Assembly (NCBI GenBank): GCA_029204225.1 | Contig: CM055097.1 | Location: 51,800,996-51,864,995 of the forward strand | Length of the DNA: 64,000 nucleotides | Source of the DNA: Diphasiastrum complanatum | Taxonomy: Eukaryota; Streptophyta; Lycopodiopsida; Lycopodiales; Lycopodiaceae | Direction: 5' to 3' | In this document: one piece after another, positions 1-10,026 of the stretch | How the letters are laid out: every line of letters starts with the position of its first letter | How positions within the stretch are numbered: the first letter of the stretch is position 1 | Notes under the pieces: generated by a model | Told to the model about the DNA's origin: nothing | The model's database searches: none | What the model saw: only the letters and a program-made list of their open reading frames with translations | Made by a program: the position numbers and the translations under genes

Positions 1-586
1 CATGCAAGAGCAAAAGTGATTTGTTTCACTCATAGTTTGAAAATTTGTATTGAGGCAAATTGTAAACTCTTTATGAGAGTAAGTGAATCATCTTATAAAG
101 ACACTTATCTCCATAATGAATTGTTTAGCCTCATTGGATCAAGATTAGCATGGTAAACAAGCATGAAGATATGATGCAAACACTTTGTTATTACAGCATG
201 CATAGTCTTGCCAATTTGGATGAGTCTAATTCTCTAGATCGTGGTAACATGATGTTAGATCTTTGTGATCCTAATAAATCAAGAAGAAATATTTATTTTC
301 TCATGAAGGAGCATGCACATGAAGAAGGGAGCAAGCCTCAAAGTCAAGCATCTATATGAAATTTGGAAGGAATCAATTTTGGAGGTGCTAGGATGGTGCA
401 AAGCTCTCCAAGCTCATCAAAGATGTCAACATCAAAGAAGCACTATCATGGATATGGTGATTTCAGATCAACATCAAGCTCATTGGCTGATCTTCACACC
501 TTTTGAACCAGCAAAGACCAATTCAGCCCATGGAGTCAAGTTCAAGATCATCATGTTTTCCATCAAGCTAGATTTTTGAGGAGGAG
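1..586 (+). other. 3' internal end of a copia-like element (family A) with polypurine tract
   Basis: No recognisable protein domain is seen here; short frames exist but match no retroelement domain. The stretch ends in a purine run (GAGGAGGAG, 578-586) directly before an LTR, which is how 3' internal regions of plus-strand copia elements end. I infer this is the untranslated 3' end of an element whose body lies outside the window to the left. Confidence 0.5.
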
Positions 587-914
587 CGTGAAAAATGCAA
601 AATAAGCTGGTAGAGGCCAAAAATCTTGTATATAGATAAAAATAAGCTTGGTAGAGGCCAAAAATCTTGTAATCTTGGTCATGTGTACTTGATTTTCAGG
701 TTGGAGTCCATACTTAGACAATGTTTCACACGTGTGAAACCATAAAGTACACTTACCTTCAATTAATGATTGTTCTTGTTAGGATTTTGTGTCTAAAATT
801 GATCTAGATTGATCTTAATCTGAAGTAGATTGATAGATCAAGTAATCTGACAACCAATCCCTCTTGAGGATCAGATTAGGATCCACTATTGGTTCTTTTT
901 GTACTTTTTGCACA
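587..914 (+). repeat. Family A LTR, internally deleted (3' LTR)
   Basis: It matches the 832-bp solo LTR at 55767-56598 at both ends: the same GTGAAAAATGCAAAA start and the same TACTTTTTGCACA end. About 500 bp of the middle is missing. A short segment (AGCTTGGTAGAGGCC and following bases) is repeated around 607-630 and 648-671, next to the deletion. The expected TG start reads CG at 587. It contains the 16-bp palindrome TTTCACACGTGTGAAA at 724-739. Confidence 0.8.
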
Positions 915-2590
915 ATTTTTCTGAGCAGGGTTGAGCTTCTTGCTCTCAAAGGCCACAGGCCTAGCCCTCTTGCACCAGAATAGCTCCCATAGCAATGTCA
1001 CTCTCAATGTCCCACAACAATGTCACTCGCATCTGTATCTATAACATAGGGCTTTTGAGGGTCTGCAATCTTTAGAGTGACGCGCTCAGCAATAGTTTGC
1101 TTCAACTGATCAAAGCTTTCTTGTTGTAGTTTAGTCCATTCACCAAATCTATTCTTTTGAGTCAAATCAGTCAAAGGTGCTGCAATATAGGAGTATATCT
1201 TAGCATATTTTCTACAGAATACTGCCAATCAAGAAAAGAATGGAGTGTTGTCAAATCAGCACAGGCCACACAATGATCATAGCAACCTTCTTAGGATTTG
1301 GCCTTACTCCATCAACAGACACTACATGACCAAGATACTCGATCTCTTTTTTAAACAATTCACTTTTTTTACTATTGGCAAACAAAGTGTTCTCCCTCAA
1401 AGTAGACAACACAGTCCTAAGGTGAGCCATATGCTTGACCTCACCTGCACTGTAAGCCAGAATGTCATCAACAAAGTTTATGACAAACTTACCCATATCT
1501 AGTCTGAGCACATCATTCATCATCATCATGAATTTAGCCGGGGCATTAGTCAATCCAAATGGCATCACAAGATACTCATAGTGACTTAACCGACGTTCTT
1601 AAGGTAGTCTTGTGTACATCCTCTTCACGAATTCTAATCTGATGGTATCCACTCTTTAGGTCTATTTTATTGGACACAGTGGCACCTGACAAGGCATCAA
1701 GAAAATCATCTATACGTGGCATAGGATATCAAATGTTTAACTATTATCTTGTTCAAACCTCGATAATCCACACCACTATGCCATGATCCATTCTTCTTTT
1801 TTACAAGAATGATCGGAGAGGCAAAAGGGGAAATAACTACGTCGTATCTGCCCCTTGGCTAGATAATCATCGACCATCTGTCTCACTTTTTCTTTCTCCT
1901 TAGACTCATTCTATAAGGATGTCTATTGACAGGACATGATCTGGGTATTAGTTCAATCTTATGTTCAACATTCCTCTTAGGAGACAAAACAGATGGAAAA
2001 TCATCTATGAACACATCTAAAAGTCTCTCCTAAACTCTTGATCCAAATTGGCAATAGTACTGGTTTGCACACACTGCATGATACTCTGACTAGTATTAGT
2101 AGACATATCAAGTATAAAACAAACACACATGTACTCACAATGGATCCTATGCAACTGCGTAGCTGAAACAAGCAGTCCAAGAGGCACATCCTGCTCACAC
2201 ACGAAGGGAATGCATCACACCATCAAATCGGAACTCATACATGTGAGTATCCCAAGATATGTGTGGCTTCCACATCGTGTGCCAAAAAATGCCCAACACC
2301 ACATCAAACTGCGCAAGCCGTGCTATCTCAAAATCCAACTCTTCTGTGTAACTTTGTATAGTTAGTGGAATGCCCACAACCCTCTTATCCCAAATCTTTG
2401 TACCCTTTCTATCAGCCATTTTCATTGTGTACTGGTACTGGGATGGTTGAGTATTCACACTTGACTTTCGTACCAAAGTTGAATTCAATACATTATGAGA
2501 GGACCCAGTGTCAAGGAGAACCTGAAAATCTCTACCACACAGTTGTCCTCAGCATAATAATAAGAGAAGTGTTAGGAAATTGATACCCTT
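915..2590 (-). pseudogene. Decayed Ty3/gypsy pol: protease, RT and start of RNase H
   Basis: Read on the minus strand, this holds a retropepsin motif (LDTGSSHN near 2500), a following protease body with DVVLG, an RT split by frameshifts with PFGLTNAPAKF and the catalytic FVDDILAYS (1251-1568), and the beginning of RNase H with VIDTDASD (1004-1228) and PVAFESKKLNPAQKN at the left edge. The RNase H is cut off at 915 by the family A LTR. Frameshifts and stops mean it cannot make protein. Gag of the same element continues at 6101-7060, beyond the copia insertion. This RT differs from the Tat/Athila-like copies elsewhere in the window and looks like an ordinary chromovirus-type gypsy; the clade is inference. 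Confidence 0.85.
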
Positions 2591-2595
2591 GGTGA

Positions 2596-2856
2596 TGTTA
2601 GAAATCAATGATAAACTTCATTGGTACTGTTTACGTGGTACATTAATGTTGACAGCTGTGACCAACTGTCATTAGCCGTAGGTAGCCTATTAGTCTACTC
2701 TTAGGTCTTCTCTCTGTATCAGGGGTTCAAGGTTTATTTGTACATTTGACATTCAGTATGATATAGAATGATACTGTGATTGTGCATGTTCTTCTTCCTC
2801 TTCTTGTGGTGAATGCTTATGGTGAATGCTTGATGTTGCATATCTGATTATTGACA
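2596..2856 (+). repeat. 5' LTR of copia element 1
   Basis: Starts TGTTAGAAATCAATG and ends ATTATTGACA, followed at once by the primer site. It is about 261 bp and aligns along its length with the LTR at 5838-6100. The repeated phrase GGTGAATGCTT occurs twice near its 3' end in both LTRs. Confidence 0.9.
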
Positions 2857-2868
2857 TGGTATCAGAGT
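2857..2868 (+). other. Primer binding site, initiator tRNA-Met type
   Basis: TGGTATCAGAGT directly follows the LTR. The copia consensus TGGTATCAGAGC is complementary to the 3' end of initiator tRNA-Met; the last base differs here. Confidence 0.85.
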
Positions 2869-3735
2869 AGCGATAGTCTTGCATGCTTGATCAGTGGATA
2901 CAGCTTGTCACTGGCTCTACAATGAAGTGAGAAAGTCCTTCACGGGAGGTGAAAGCTTGGAGAGACAAAAACGGCTACAAGAAATCCTTCTTTGGTGTAT
3001 TTTGCAGGTTTGGAGATCAGAAAGGCCAAGGCCACATTAGACAGATTGAAAATCTGCTGAGTGGGGAGATTTTTACAACACTTTCTAGTTGTTGTGAAAA
3101 GCACAGTCCGGAGGCATCAAAAAGGCCAGGGAAGTATCTGACAGATTGAAAATCTGTTGAGTGGGAGAGATTTTTACAATACATCTGAGTTGTTGTGAAA
3201 AGTGCTATTTGTGTGAGATTTTTGCCAAAAATCTCTCATTTGTCTATTTGGAGTATCACAAGTCACACTAGACAGTGTCTAGTACTACCATTCAGAGTTA
3301 GGAGGCTTCCTACTTCTCACATTACTGATCTCGGTCTTTGAACAATCACACATTTCAAAATCTTTGCAAAAAGGAGGCGACGTAGCTGCCACGCCGAAGT
3401 GGAAAATCTAAAATATTCCCTCTGAAAGTTTTGATATTCCCTCTACTTTTCATCTTTTTCGTACCAATATCGGATCGATGTGCCAAAAGTAAAGAAAATA
3501 CTGAGCAGTCATACATCTGCGCGTCATACCGCTATCGCATACCCATACCAATATCGGTTCCACACGCGTGAGCTAAAGAGAATCCTGAGCAGTTGTGTAC
3601 CCGCGCGTAGTACCGATATCAGGTGTCCGACCAAAAAAAAAATTTACAGTTCTATGGTGTGATAAATTTTGTGATCTAGACTCATCTATCCACTAATAGT
3701 AGTTAGCCAGTGGGAAAATAAAGCAGATAAGCAAT
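2869..3735 (+). other. Leader of copia element 1, gag missing, with internal direct repeats
   Basis: No gag, zinc knuckle or protease is recognisable. There are two sets of imperfect direct repeats: a unit including GATTGAAAATCTG and AGTTGTTGTGAAAAG at about 3043-3100 and 3143-3200, and a unit with TACCAATATCGG, CCTGAGCAG/ACTGAGCAG and CGCGTCATACCG/CGCGTAGTACCG at about 3463-3530 and 3547-3615. They look like local duplications in the leader or a lost gag region. Confidence 0.5.
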
Positions 3736-3739
3736 GTGC

Positions 3740-4500
3740 AATATGTACCTGAAGAAGAGCTAATGACATTCTTGATCTTGTTCATAGTGATCTGTGTGGA
3801 CCAATATAAACTAGGTCCATTAGTGGTTGTTACTATTTCATCACATTTATTGATGACTATAGTAGACATATCTGGATTTATTTCATAAGCAAGAAATTTG
3901 ATGCTTTTGTCAAATTTAGAGAGTTCAAGGCTCTAGTTGAAAAACAAACAGGCTGTTATATTAAGACCAACAGATTAGATGGTGGCGGTGAGTCTTTTCA
4001 ACAAAGTTTATAAATTTTTGCAAGGATCAGGGGATCAAGACACAAACCACTACAACCTATTCACCACAACAGAACGGAGTTGCAGAACGGAAAAACAGAT
4101 CCATTGTGGAGATGGCTAGGGCAATGCTTAAGAGCAAGGGTTTGCCAAATACCTTTTGGGTAGAAGAATGCAACACAACTACTCATATCTTGAATCGGTG
4201 TCCTATGAAGTCCCGTGGAGGGTAAGACACCTTACGAAGCTTTTACTGGAAAGAAACCTAATATTTCTCATTTATGAGTATTTGATTGTGATGCTTACGC
4301 TCATGTGCCTGATGAAAAATGAAAGAAACTGTATGCAAAGGCTGTTAAGTGTATTTTCCTTGGATATAATGAAAGAGCCAAGGCATACAGGATGTATGAC
4401 ACAAATGCACAAAAGATCATGATTTTCAAAGACGCTACTTTGATGAGATGGGTCAAAATGACCAAATAAAATTGACAATTGATCCCTTTGACGATAAAGC
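3740..4500 (+). pseudogene. Copia integrase, broken
   Basis: Pieces of the copia integrase core are readable in shifting frames: the first-Asp region near 3780-3800, a DGGGE-like second-Asp region near 3977, and TYSPQQNGVAERKNRS with the catalytic Glu near 4055-4100, followed by the C-terminal KCIFLGY motif near 4345. Several frameshifts separate them. It joins the RT remnant downstream. Confidence 0.75.
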
Positions 4501-4577
4501 TAAACTGTAAGTGAAGGAAGAAGTTGGTGTCGATATAGAAGAGCCAATGAAAAAAGATAGGGTTAATAATGGTATTC

Positions 4578-5826
4578 CCTATCATTGCTATTTCTGCTTT
4601 CTATGGCTGGAAGATCCAGCAAATGGACGTTAAATTTGTTTTTTTTTAATGGAATGCTGGATGTTGAGGTGTACTTAGTACAACCTCCAGGATTTGTTGA
4701 GCCAGGGAGAGAGCATCTCATTTGTAAGCTCAACAAAGCCATTTATGGATTGAAGCAAGCACCACGGGCGTGGTACTCTTGCATTAATGAACACTTCAAG
4801 CAAAGAGAAATGGTAAAGAGTGATGCTGATCCTAATCTTTACATTCTAAGGCACGATTCGAATATAGTATTCATTGTGTTGTACGTGGATGATTTGATTA
4901 TTACAGAAAGTAATGAGAGCTTAATTGATGAAATAAAATCAGATCTTTCCAATGCTTTTGACATGAGTGATCTAGGATTGGTGCACTATTGTCTTGGCAT
5001 TGAAGTATGGCAAAAGGAAGACATGGTCTTTCTTACACAAAGCAAATATGCACGAGATTTGCTTTATAAGTTCAATATGCAGGATTATAAGCCTTTGAGA
5101 ACACCTATGGATGTCAACATGAAGCTTGCTGCATATGATGAATCTGAGAAAGTGGATGCTTATTTGTATAGACAGCTGGTGGGTAGTTTGATTTATTTGA
5201 CACACACACGACCTGATATTTCTTATGTTGTTGGTGTTGTTAGTCAATTTATGCAAGATCCTAGTCAGGCACACTGAAAGTCTGCTAAACGTATTCTTAG
5301 ATACATTTGAGGGAAATTGGGTTGAAGTATGATCAACCTAAAGCGCCAATGTTGGTAGGTTATACGGATGCCGATTGGGCAGGTAATATTGATGACAGAA
5401 GATCTACCAGTGGTCATACATTCAGTTATGGTACAGCTGCAATTTCATGGAACAACAAAAAGCAACCTACAGTAGCCGTTATCATCGACGGAAGCTGAAT
5501 ATTGAGCACTTTGCAATGCTACACAAGAAGCGGTATGGTTATGAAGATTGCTTGTGGATTTAGGTCAACCATAGGTGGATGCAACTACTATATCTTGTGA
5601 TAATCAAAGTTGCATTCACCTTGCCAAAAATCCAGTTTTACATGCTCGAACCAAGCACATCAAAATACACTACCATTTTGTTCGAGAGAAAATTTTTATG
5701 GAGCCATTGATCTTGTTTTTTGTAAATCTGAAGATCAAATGGTAGATATTTTTACTAAGTCATTAGATAGATGTAATTTTGAGAGGTTTTGTACTCTATT
5801 AGGAATAGAAGAATGTAATTTTATCA
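4578..5826 (+). pseudogene. Copia reverse transcriptase and RNase H, broken
   Basis: The frame at 4585-5277 carries RT palm motifs (VQPPGF, KAIYGLKQAPRAWY) and the catalytic YVDD at 4882-4893, then the connection motif GSLIYLTHTRPDIS. RNase H follows in two pieces (5307-5498 with YTDADWAGN, and 5610-5843 with the C-terminal VDIFTKSL). The RT N-terminal part is missing just before 4578, a poly-T run near 4640 shifts the frame, and stops lie at about 5275 and 5496. The RT sequence is otherwise well kept, so the element is not extremely old. Confidence 0.88.
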
Positions 5827-6100
5827 TTGAGGGAGAGTGTTAGAAATCAATGATAAACTTCATTGTTACTGTTTACGAGGTACATTAATGTTGACAACTG
5901 TGACCAGCTGTCATTAGCCATAGGGTAGCCTATTAGTCTATTCGTAGGTCTTCTCTCTCTATCAGGGGTTCAAGGTTTGTTTGTACATTTGACATTCAAT
6001 ATGATATAGAATGATAGTGTGATTGTGCGTGTTCTTCTTCCGCCTTCTTGTGGTGAATGCTTATGGTGAATGCTTGATGTTGCATATCTGATTATTCACA
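5827..6100 (+). repeat. Polypurine tract and 3' LTR of copia element 1
   Basis: The purine run GAGGGAGAG ends at 5837, and the LTR runs from TGTTAGAAATC at 5838 to ATTATTCACA at 6100. It differs from the 5' LTR by scattered substitutions and small indels. Confidence 0.88.
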
Positions 6101-7060
6101 GAGCCAATTTTGAAAAAAGCGTTGGTGGAGCCGTGTCCACTCTCCGGACCACCGAAACATTCATGAGGCATGGAACATCTAGATTGGCTTCCTGCTCGAT
6201 CTCTTCCACTGTCATAGGGTCATCACCCTAGTTCATTTGGTCCACCTGCAGATTATATGTGCTCCGCATCAAGTTCCGTGGACATTCCTTCCACCTATGT
6301 TGCCCCAAACATCCAAAACAGAGGTTCTCCCTCTTTGCACGTTCTTGGTCTTGAGGCGACAACATTGAAGAACGCTGACTCTTTTGGGCATTGGGCTGCC
6401 ATACAACCCTTTGCCTTTTGGAGCCCCTGCATCCTTCTTCTTTTGGTCACCGCAAGCTTGCCACTGATTGGTTTGACCTTCAAAAATTGTCTCTTTTTGT
6501 TCCATTTGCCCTTGCGTCCCCAAGGTTGCTGACCACTTGTACCAGCTACCGCAACAGCATCCGGGCCTTTTTCCATCTTCATAATAGAAAGCCATCTGGA
6601 TGGCTCCCCGTAAATCATGAGATTGCTCCTTCCGCACAAAAGGGTGAATACTCTCTTGAAGTCCCTCCACAAAGTGAAATATTTGCATGTACATAGGAAT
6701 TTCATGAGGAATGCGTAACAAAGCCTCTCGGTACTTGTCTGCATAATCCTGCATGCTCAAGTTACCCTACTTCAAATAAGACCATTGTTGCATGGCTCTG
6801 TTGTCTTCATCCATAGGCACCCAGGTTTGTGCAAACATTTGTCGGAGTGCCTCCCATGTGGTTGGAACTAGGTCATCCTATTCCACCTTTCTCCACCACA
6901 TTTGTGCTGACTCTTGAAAACGATATGTGGCTTCAACAACCATCTCAGTTTCATCATCTATCCCACACATTTGAAATGTTGTCTCCCACTTTTGCAACCA
7001 ATTCTCAACGACATCAGTAGTTCTCATAGATATGATAGTAGGTAGCTTTCTCTTTCAAAA
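6101..7060 (-). pseudogene. Ty3/gypsy gag with CCHC zinc knuckle, broken
   Basis: On the minus strand this reads as a gypsy Gag: a capsid-like region (about 7025-6600) containing SMQDYADKYREALLRIPHEIP, then a basic stretch, then a zinc knuckle CFGCLGQHRWKECP at about 6276-6317. One in-frame stop lies near 6880 and frames shift near 6500. Gag precedes the protease that continues at 2590 on the other side of copia element 1, giving normal gypsy gene order on the minus strand. Confidence 0.82.
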
Positions 7061-7069
7061 TCCCAACTC

Positions 7070-7848
7070 AGCTTCATGGCCCAAGTGTGAGGATTCAGAG
7101 ACAAAGGTTGTCGGCTGAATCAGAACCTCAGCAAACGGAATTTTGAAATTCCGAAACAGGCTTTTTGGTGTTTGTAGTCAGTGTGCATTCAATCGGACAC
7201 CGTTTAAAAACAGATTGAAGCATCAGCTTTCCCGTAGTAGGGCGACCTCAAAGCACTGATTTGGCCAGCCAGAGAGCTGTGAAAAGCAAGCCAAGATCAA
7301 AGTTGTGTAAAAAACCCTGACCTAGGGTTTGGAAGCATAAAAGCGAGGTTTTCTCTCTATACTGATCCATTTTTGAAGCTGTAAAAGCCTATAGGAGGGC
7401 GCCCTAGCAGTGCAAATCAGTTTTGTGGAGGCCGTGGACAGCCGCACTTCAGTTGTAAAGCAATGAGAACCTTGAGGGCAGCCATAGCTAGTAAAGCTTG
7501 GAAGAGAAGGAGATGGAGGTCGTGGACTAGTCACGGACAAGTCGGGCGCAAGGAACCATGCTAATCTAGTAGTGTTTGCAAGAGGATAGCGGCTGCTTGA
7601 GGTAGCTTCAGTGTGCAGAAGGAGGGAAAACCGTCCATTCACAAAGATCGAGGATCAACGGCCGTGATTGATTTCTCAGAGAGTGATCGAGACTGTGGAT
7701 GTGAAGTGACCGTTGGATGACAAGTTAAAGAGCCCATGAAAGGTTGAAGGGTCTTGAAGTGCATTTTGTCCTTCAACCTCACTAAACAATTTCATACTGA
7801 AATTGGAGTTGGGTCCCTTCACAAGTGTAGAGTGAAGTTTCTTCAAGG
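7070..7848 (+). other. Copia leader fragment, inverted homologue of 37505-38250
   Basis: Base-for-base similarity runs between this segment and the reverse complement of the leader of copia element 4 (between its PBS at 38398-38411 and gag at 37107). Shared phrases include GAGGATTCAGAGACAA, GTTGTCGGCTGAATC and CACAAGTG near the right end. No protein is encoded. Similarity stops at about 7848, where the RT of a different copia begins, so this is the left half of a chimera. Confidence 0.75.
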
Positions 7849-8655
7849 TGAAGATAAGAACAATGTATGGACACTTGCACCTATTCCTAATGGCAGAAAA
7901 CCAGTAAAATGCAAGTGGATCTACAAGATCAAAACAGGTCCTGATAGAGAAAACATCAAATACAAAGCAAGGTTAGTTGCTAAAGGATTTTGCCAGAAGT
8001 ATGGAATCGACTACACTGATACTTTCTCACCAGTAGTCAATTCGCTTGTTATTCGCATATGCAGTGGCTCATGATCTGAAAATCCATATTGTGGATGAGA
8101 AGACTGCCTTCTTGCATGCAGAATTGGAAGAAGACTTATTGATCATGGACCAACAACTTGGTTTTGTAAGCCAAGAATATCTAGAATACGGATGTCACAT
8201 GAATAAAAACATTTATGGTCTGAAACAAGCAGCCACACAATGGTATAAAAAGAAGGACGAAGCACTATGTTTCTTAGGCTTTGAACCTCTATTCGTTGAA
8301 CCAAATGTCTATATCAAGCATGTCCAAAATGAAATAATCATTCTAGCTGTTTATGTTGATGACACGCTTATCTTCTCAAGAAGAGATAAGTTAATTTGAG
8401 ATGTCAAAAGAGACATTTTTGAAATATTTGAGATCACTGACCTAGGAGAAGCTAAAGCTATCTAAGCTTGCAGATTCAAAGACACTTTGAAGGTGGTAAG
8501 TTGTATCTTTGCCAACAAAAATACACTTGAAAAAATTATTGAAGACTTCAACATACTCGAATGCAAATGTGTGCATACTCCTATGAAACCTAGAACAACA
8601 CTGAGCAAGGCAGATTGTACGCGAACTCTCGAGGAAGAGAAGCGAATGGCCAATA
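7849..8655 (+). pseudogene. Copia reverse transcriptase fragment (left part, split by copia element 2)
   Basis: Plus-strand frames 7754-8074 and 8046-8399 read as a copia [49 protein letters not shown] and the catalytic YVDDTLIFS near 8350-8376. Stops and frame changes occur at about 8060, 8398 and 8465. The coding sense runs into 8655, is interrupted by copia element 2, and resumes at 14631. Its fusion to a leader from another family at 7848 shows an earlier recombination. Confidence 0.82.
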
Positions 8656-9266
8656 TGTCAAAATCTTGAAAAATCTATCTAATGTTGTGAGTATGGGTCC
8701 TAAAAATACCAAAGATGAATTGAGCTTTTTTGGCTTAGTAAAGACCCATCTTAGAATAAAATACTTAAGGTAGGTAGAAGTAGAAACTCGAGCTACCATA
8801 GGAATTGCCATTTGTACTTTACATGCCACATTTAATGCATGAAAAGACTAGGTGGCACAATTAGACATAGTGAGGTGGCTTGGATAAGTCTAGATAGCTT
8901 GAGAGGTGGATCCACAACTCCAATTGAACTCAAAGTAGGAGAAGAGTCCATGGATCTATATATATGTGATGTACTCTCATTTAGAATATGATGAAATTTG
9001 TGTGTAATGCAAATTTGGAGACAAGCTCTTTGTGCCCTCTCTCTCTCCATGAGTTTTGTACTTGTTATTTTCTCTCTCTAGCCAAGTAGAGGCATATGAT
9101 GCTTAGTCTTATGTTTTGTTGACAGATCTTGTTTGTAACACAATAATATTGCTTGTATGATCAGCTTTATTATTGCCGACCAATGCTAGTCTGATCTTTA
9201 TGGTGTTATTGGGCTTAGGAGATCAAAAATACATGTGTAGGGCGTCCCACACGAGTGAATTCAGCA
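8656..9266 (+). repeat. 5' LTR of copia element 2
   Basis: TGTCAAAATC start, GAATTCAGCA end, 611 bp. A candidate core promoter TATATATAT lies at 8957-8965, with CT-rich tracts downstream (CTCTCTCTCT near 9040). Near the 3' end is CACACGAGTG, one base off the CACACGTGTG palindrome of the partner LTR. Confidence 0.93.
8957..8965 (+). promoter_or_regulatory. Candidate TATA box in copia LTR
   Basis: TATATATAT lies in the second half of the LTR, which suits a promoter at the U3/R border of a copia element. The same run is kept in the 3' LTR at 14314-14322. The start site itself cannot be read from sequence. Confidence 0.45.
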
Positions 9267-9280
9267 TGGTATCAGAGCCT
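9267..9280 (+). other. Primer binding site, initiator tRNA-Met type
   Basis: TGGTATCAGAGCCT follows the 5' LTR with no gap and matches the standard copia primer site. Confidence 0.92.
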
Positions 9281-10026
9281 ACCTAAGTTTTACAAGCAAA
9301 TCTAATCAAAAAGTTTGCAGATCTGATCAGATTTCAAGCTAGGAATTGTCTAGATTCTACTTTCTAGCTAGTTTGCAGTTTTCTGGTGATTAAGAGCTTC
9401 AAAGCACATTGAATGGGCCAGATCAGGTACTGTACGGAATTTGAGGTGCTGGCACGTGTGAAATCCGCCCATTTTCAGATTGGTGGTTCTCTCTCACCTT
9501 AGATCCAAATTTCTTGCAAACTAGCCCACTAGAAATCTAGAAATTGTAGAATCTGATGCAATTTAAATCATGATAGTTGGATAAGCCAATCAGAAGTTAT
9601 AAGCTTTTGAAGAGTCGTAGGTAGGGTGCCTAGACCTGTGGCAAATCGTGTGTACATGTCATTTATTGCCTGAATGATCACAAAAATCATCCAAAAGCTG
9701 TACAATCTCATCTATATGTGATTTAGACAAAATTTATAGGTTCTAGGCAAATTGTTTCATACAAATAAATTGTATTTGAGTCAATTTTACATTTTTGGAA
9801 TATTTCACATGTGTGAAATTTAGAGAACCATAACTTTTGCCATCATCTTTTTTGATGATTCAAATCTTGTTTTAGAGAGATTGTCAAGCTAGTGAGATCT
9901 ATCTCATAGTTTTTCTCTTAGTCTTAGATAGGATTTGGTTTTGTACCCTTGATTGGTTCCTATAGTGAGAAGATAAGCAATTCTTTCATCCATCTTTTTT
10001 CATTTCCATCATTCTTTATCACTTCA
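9281..10026 (+). other. Untranslated leader of copia element 2
   Basis: About 750 bp without a domain-bearing frame, as in other copia elements of this type. It holds CACGTGTGAAAT (about 9453-9464) and ATTTCACATGTGTGAAAT (about 9803-9820), both variants of the palindrome in the LTRs. Confidence 0.7.

Larger units (their letters stand above)
2596..6100 (+). mobile_element. Copia element 1 with two LTRs, inserted in the gypsy remnant
   Basis: The two LTRs (2596-2856 and 5838-6100) bound a primer site, a leader, degraded integrase, RT and RNase H, and a purine tract. No gag or protease is recognisable, so it is internally deleted. It separates the gypsy gag (right) from the gypsy protease (left) on the minus strand, so it inserted into that element. 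The 5-bp flanks (GGTGA left, GAGCC right) do not match, so the target duplication has decayed or an edge is lost. Confidence 0.85.

Noticed and set aside
4972-5274. Long frames antisense to copia RT, integrase and RNase H (also at 27804, 54771, 59605, 61123)
   Set aside because: They mirror conserved RT or integrase codons on the opposite strand, with no domain of their own.
2591-6105. Target duplication for copia element 1
   Set aside because: The flanks GGTGA and GAGCC do not match. The insertion is inferred from the split gypsy gene order, not from a TSD.
7322-7642. Minus-strand frame of 106 codons, and similar frames at 37704-38366
   Set aside because: They lie in the non-coding leader of copia element 4 and its inverted copy. 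The reading frames are not preserved between the two copies.
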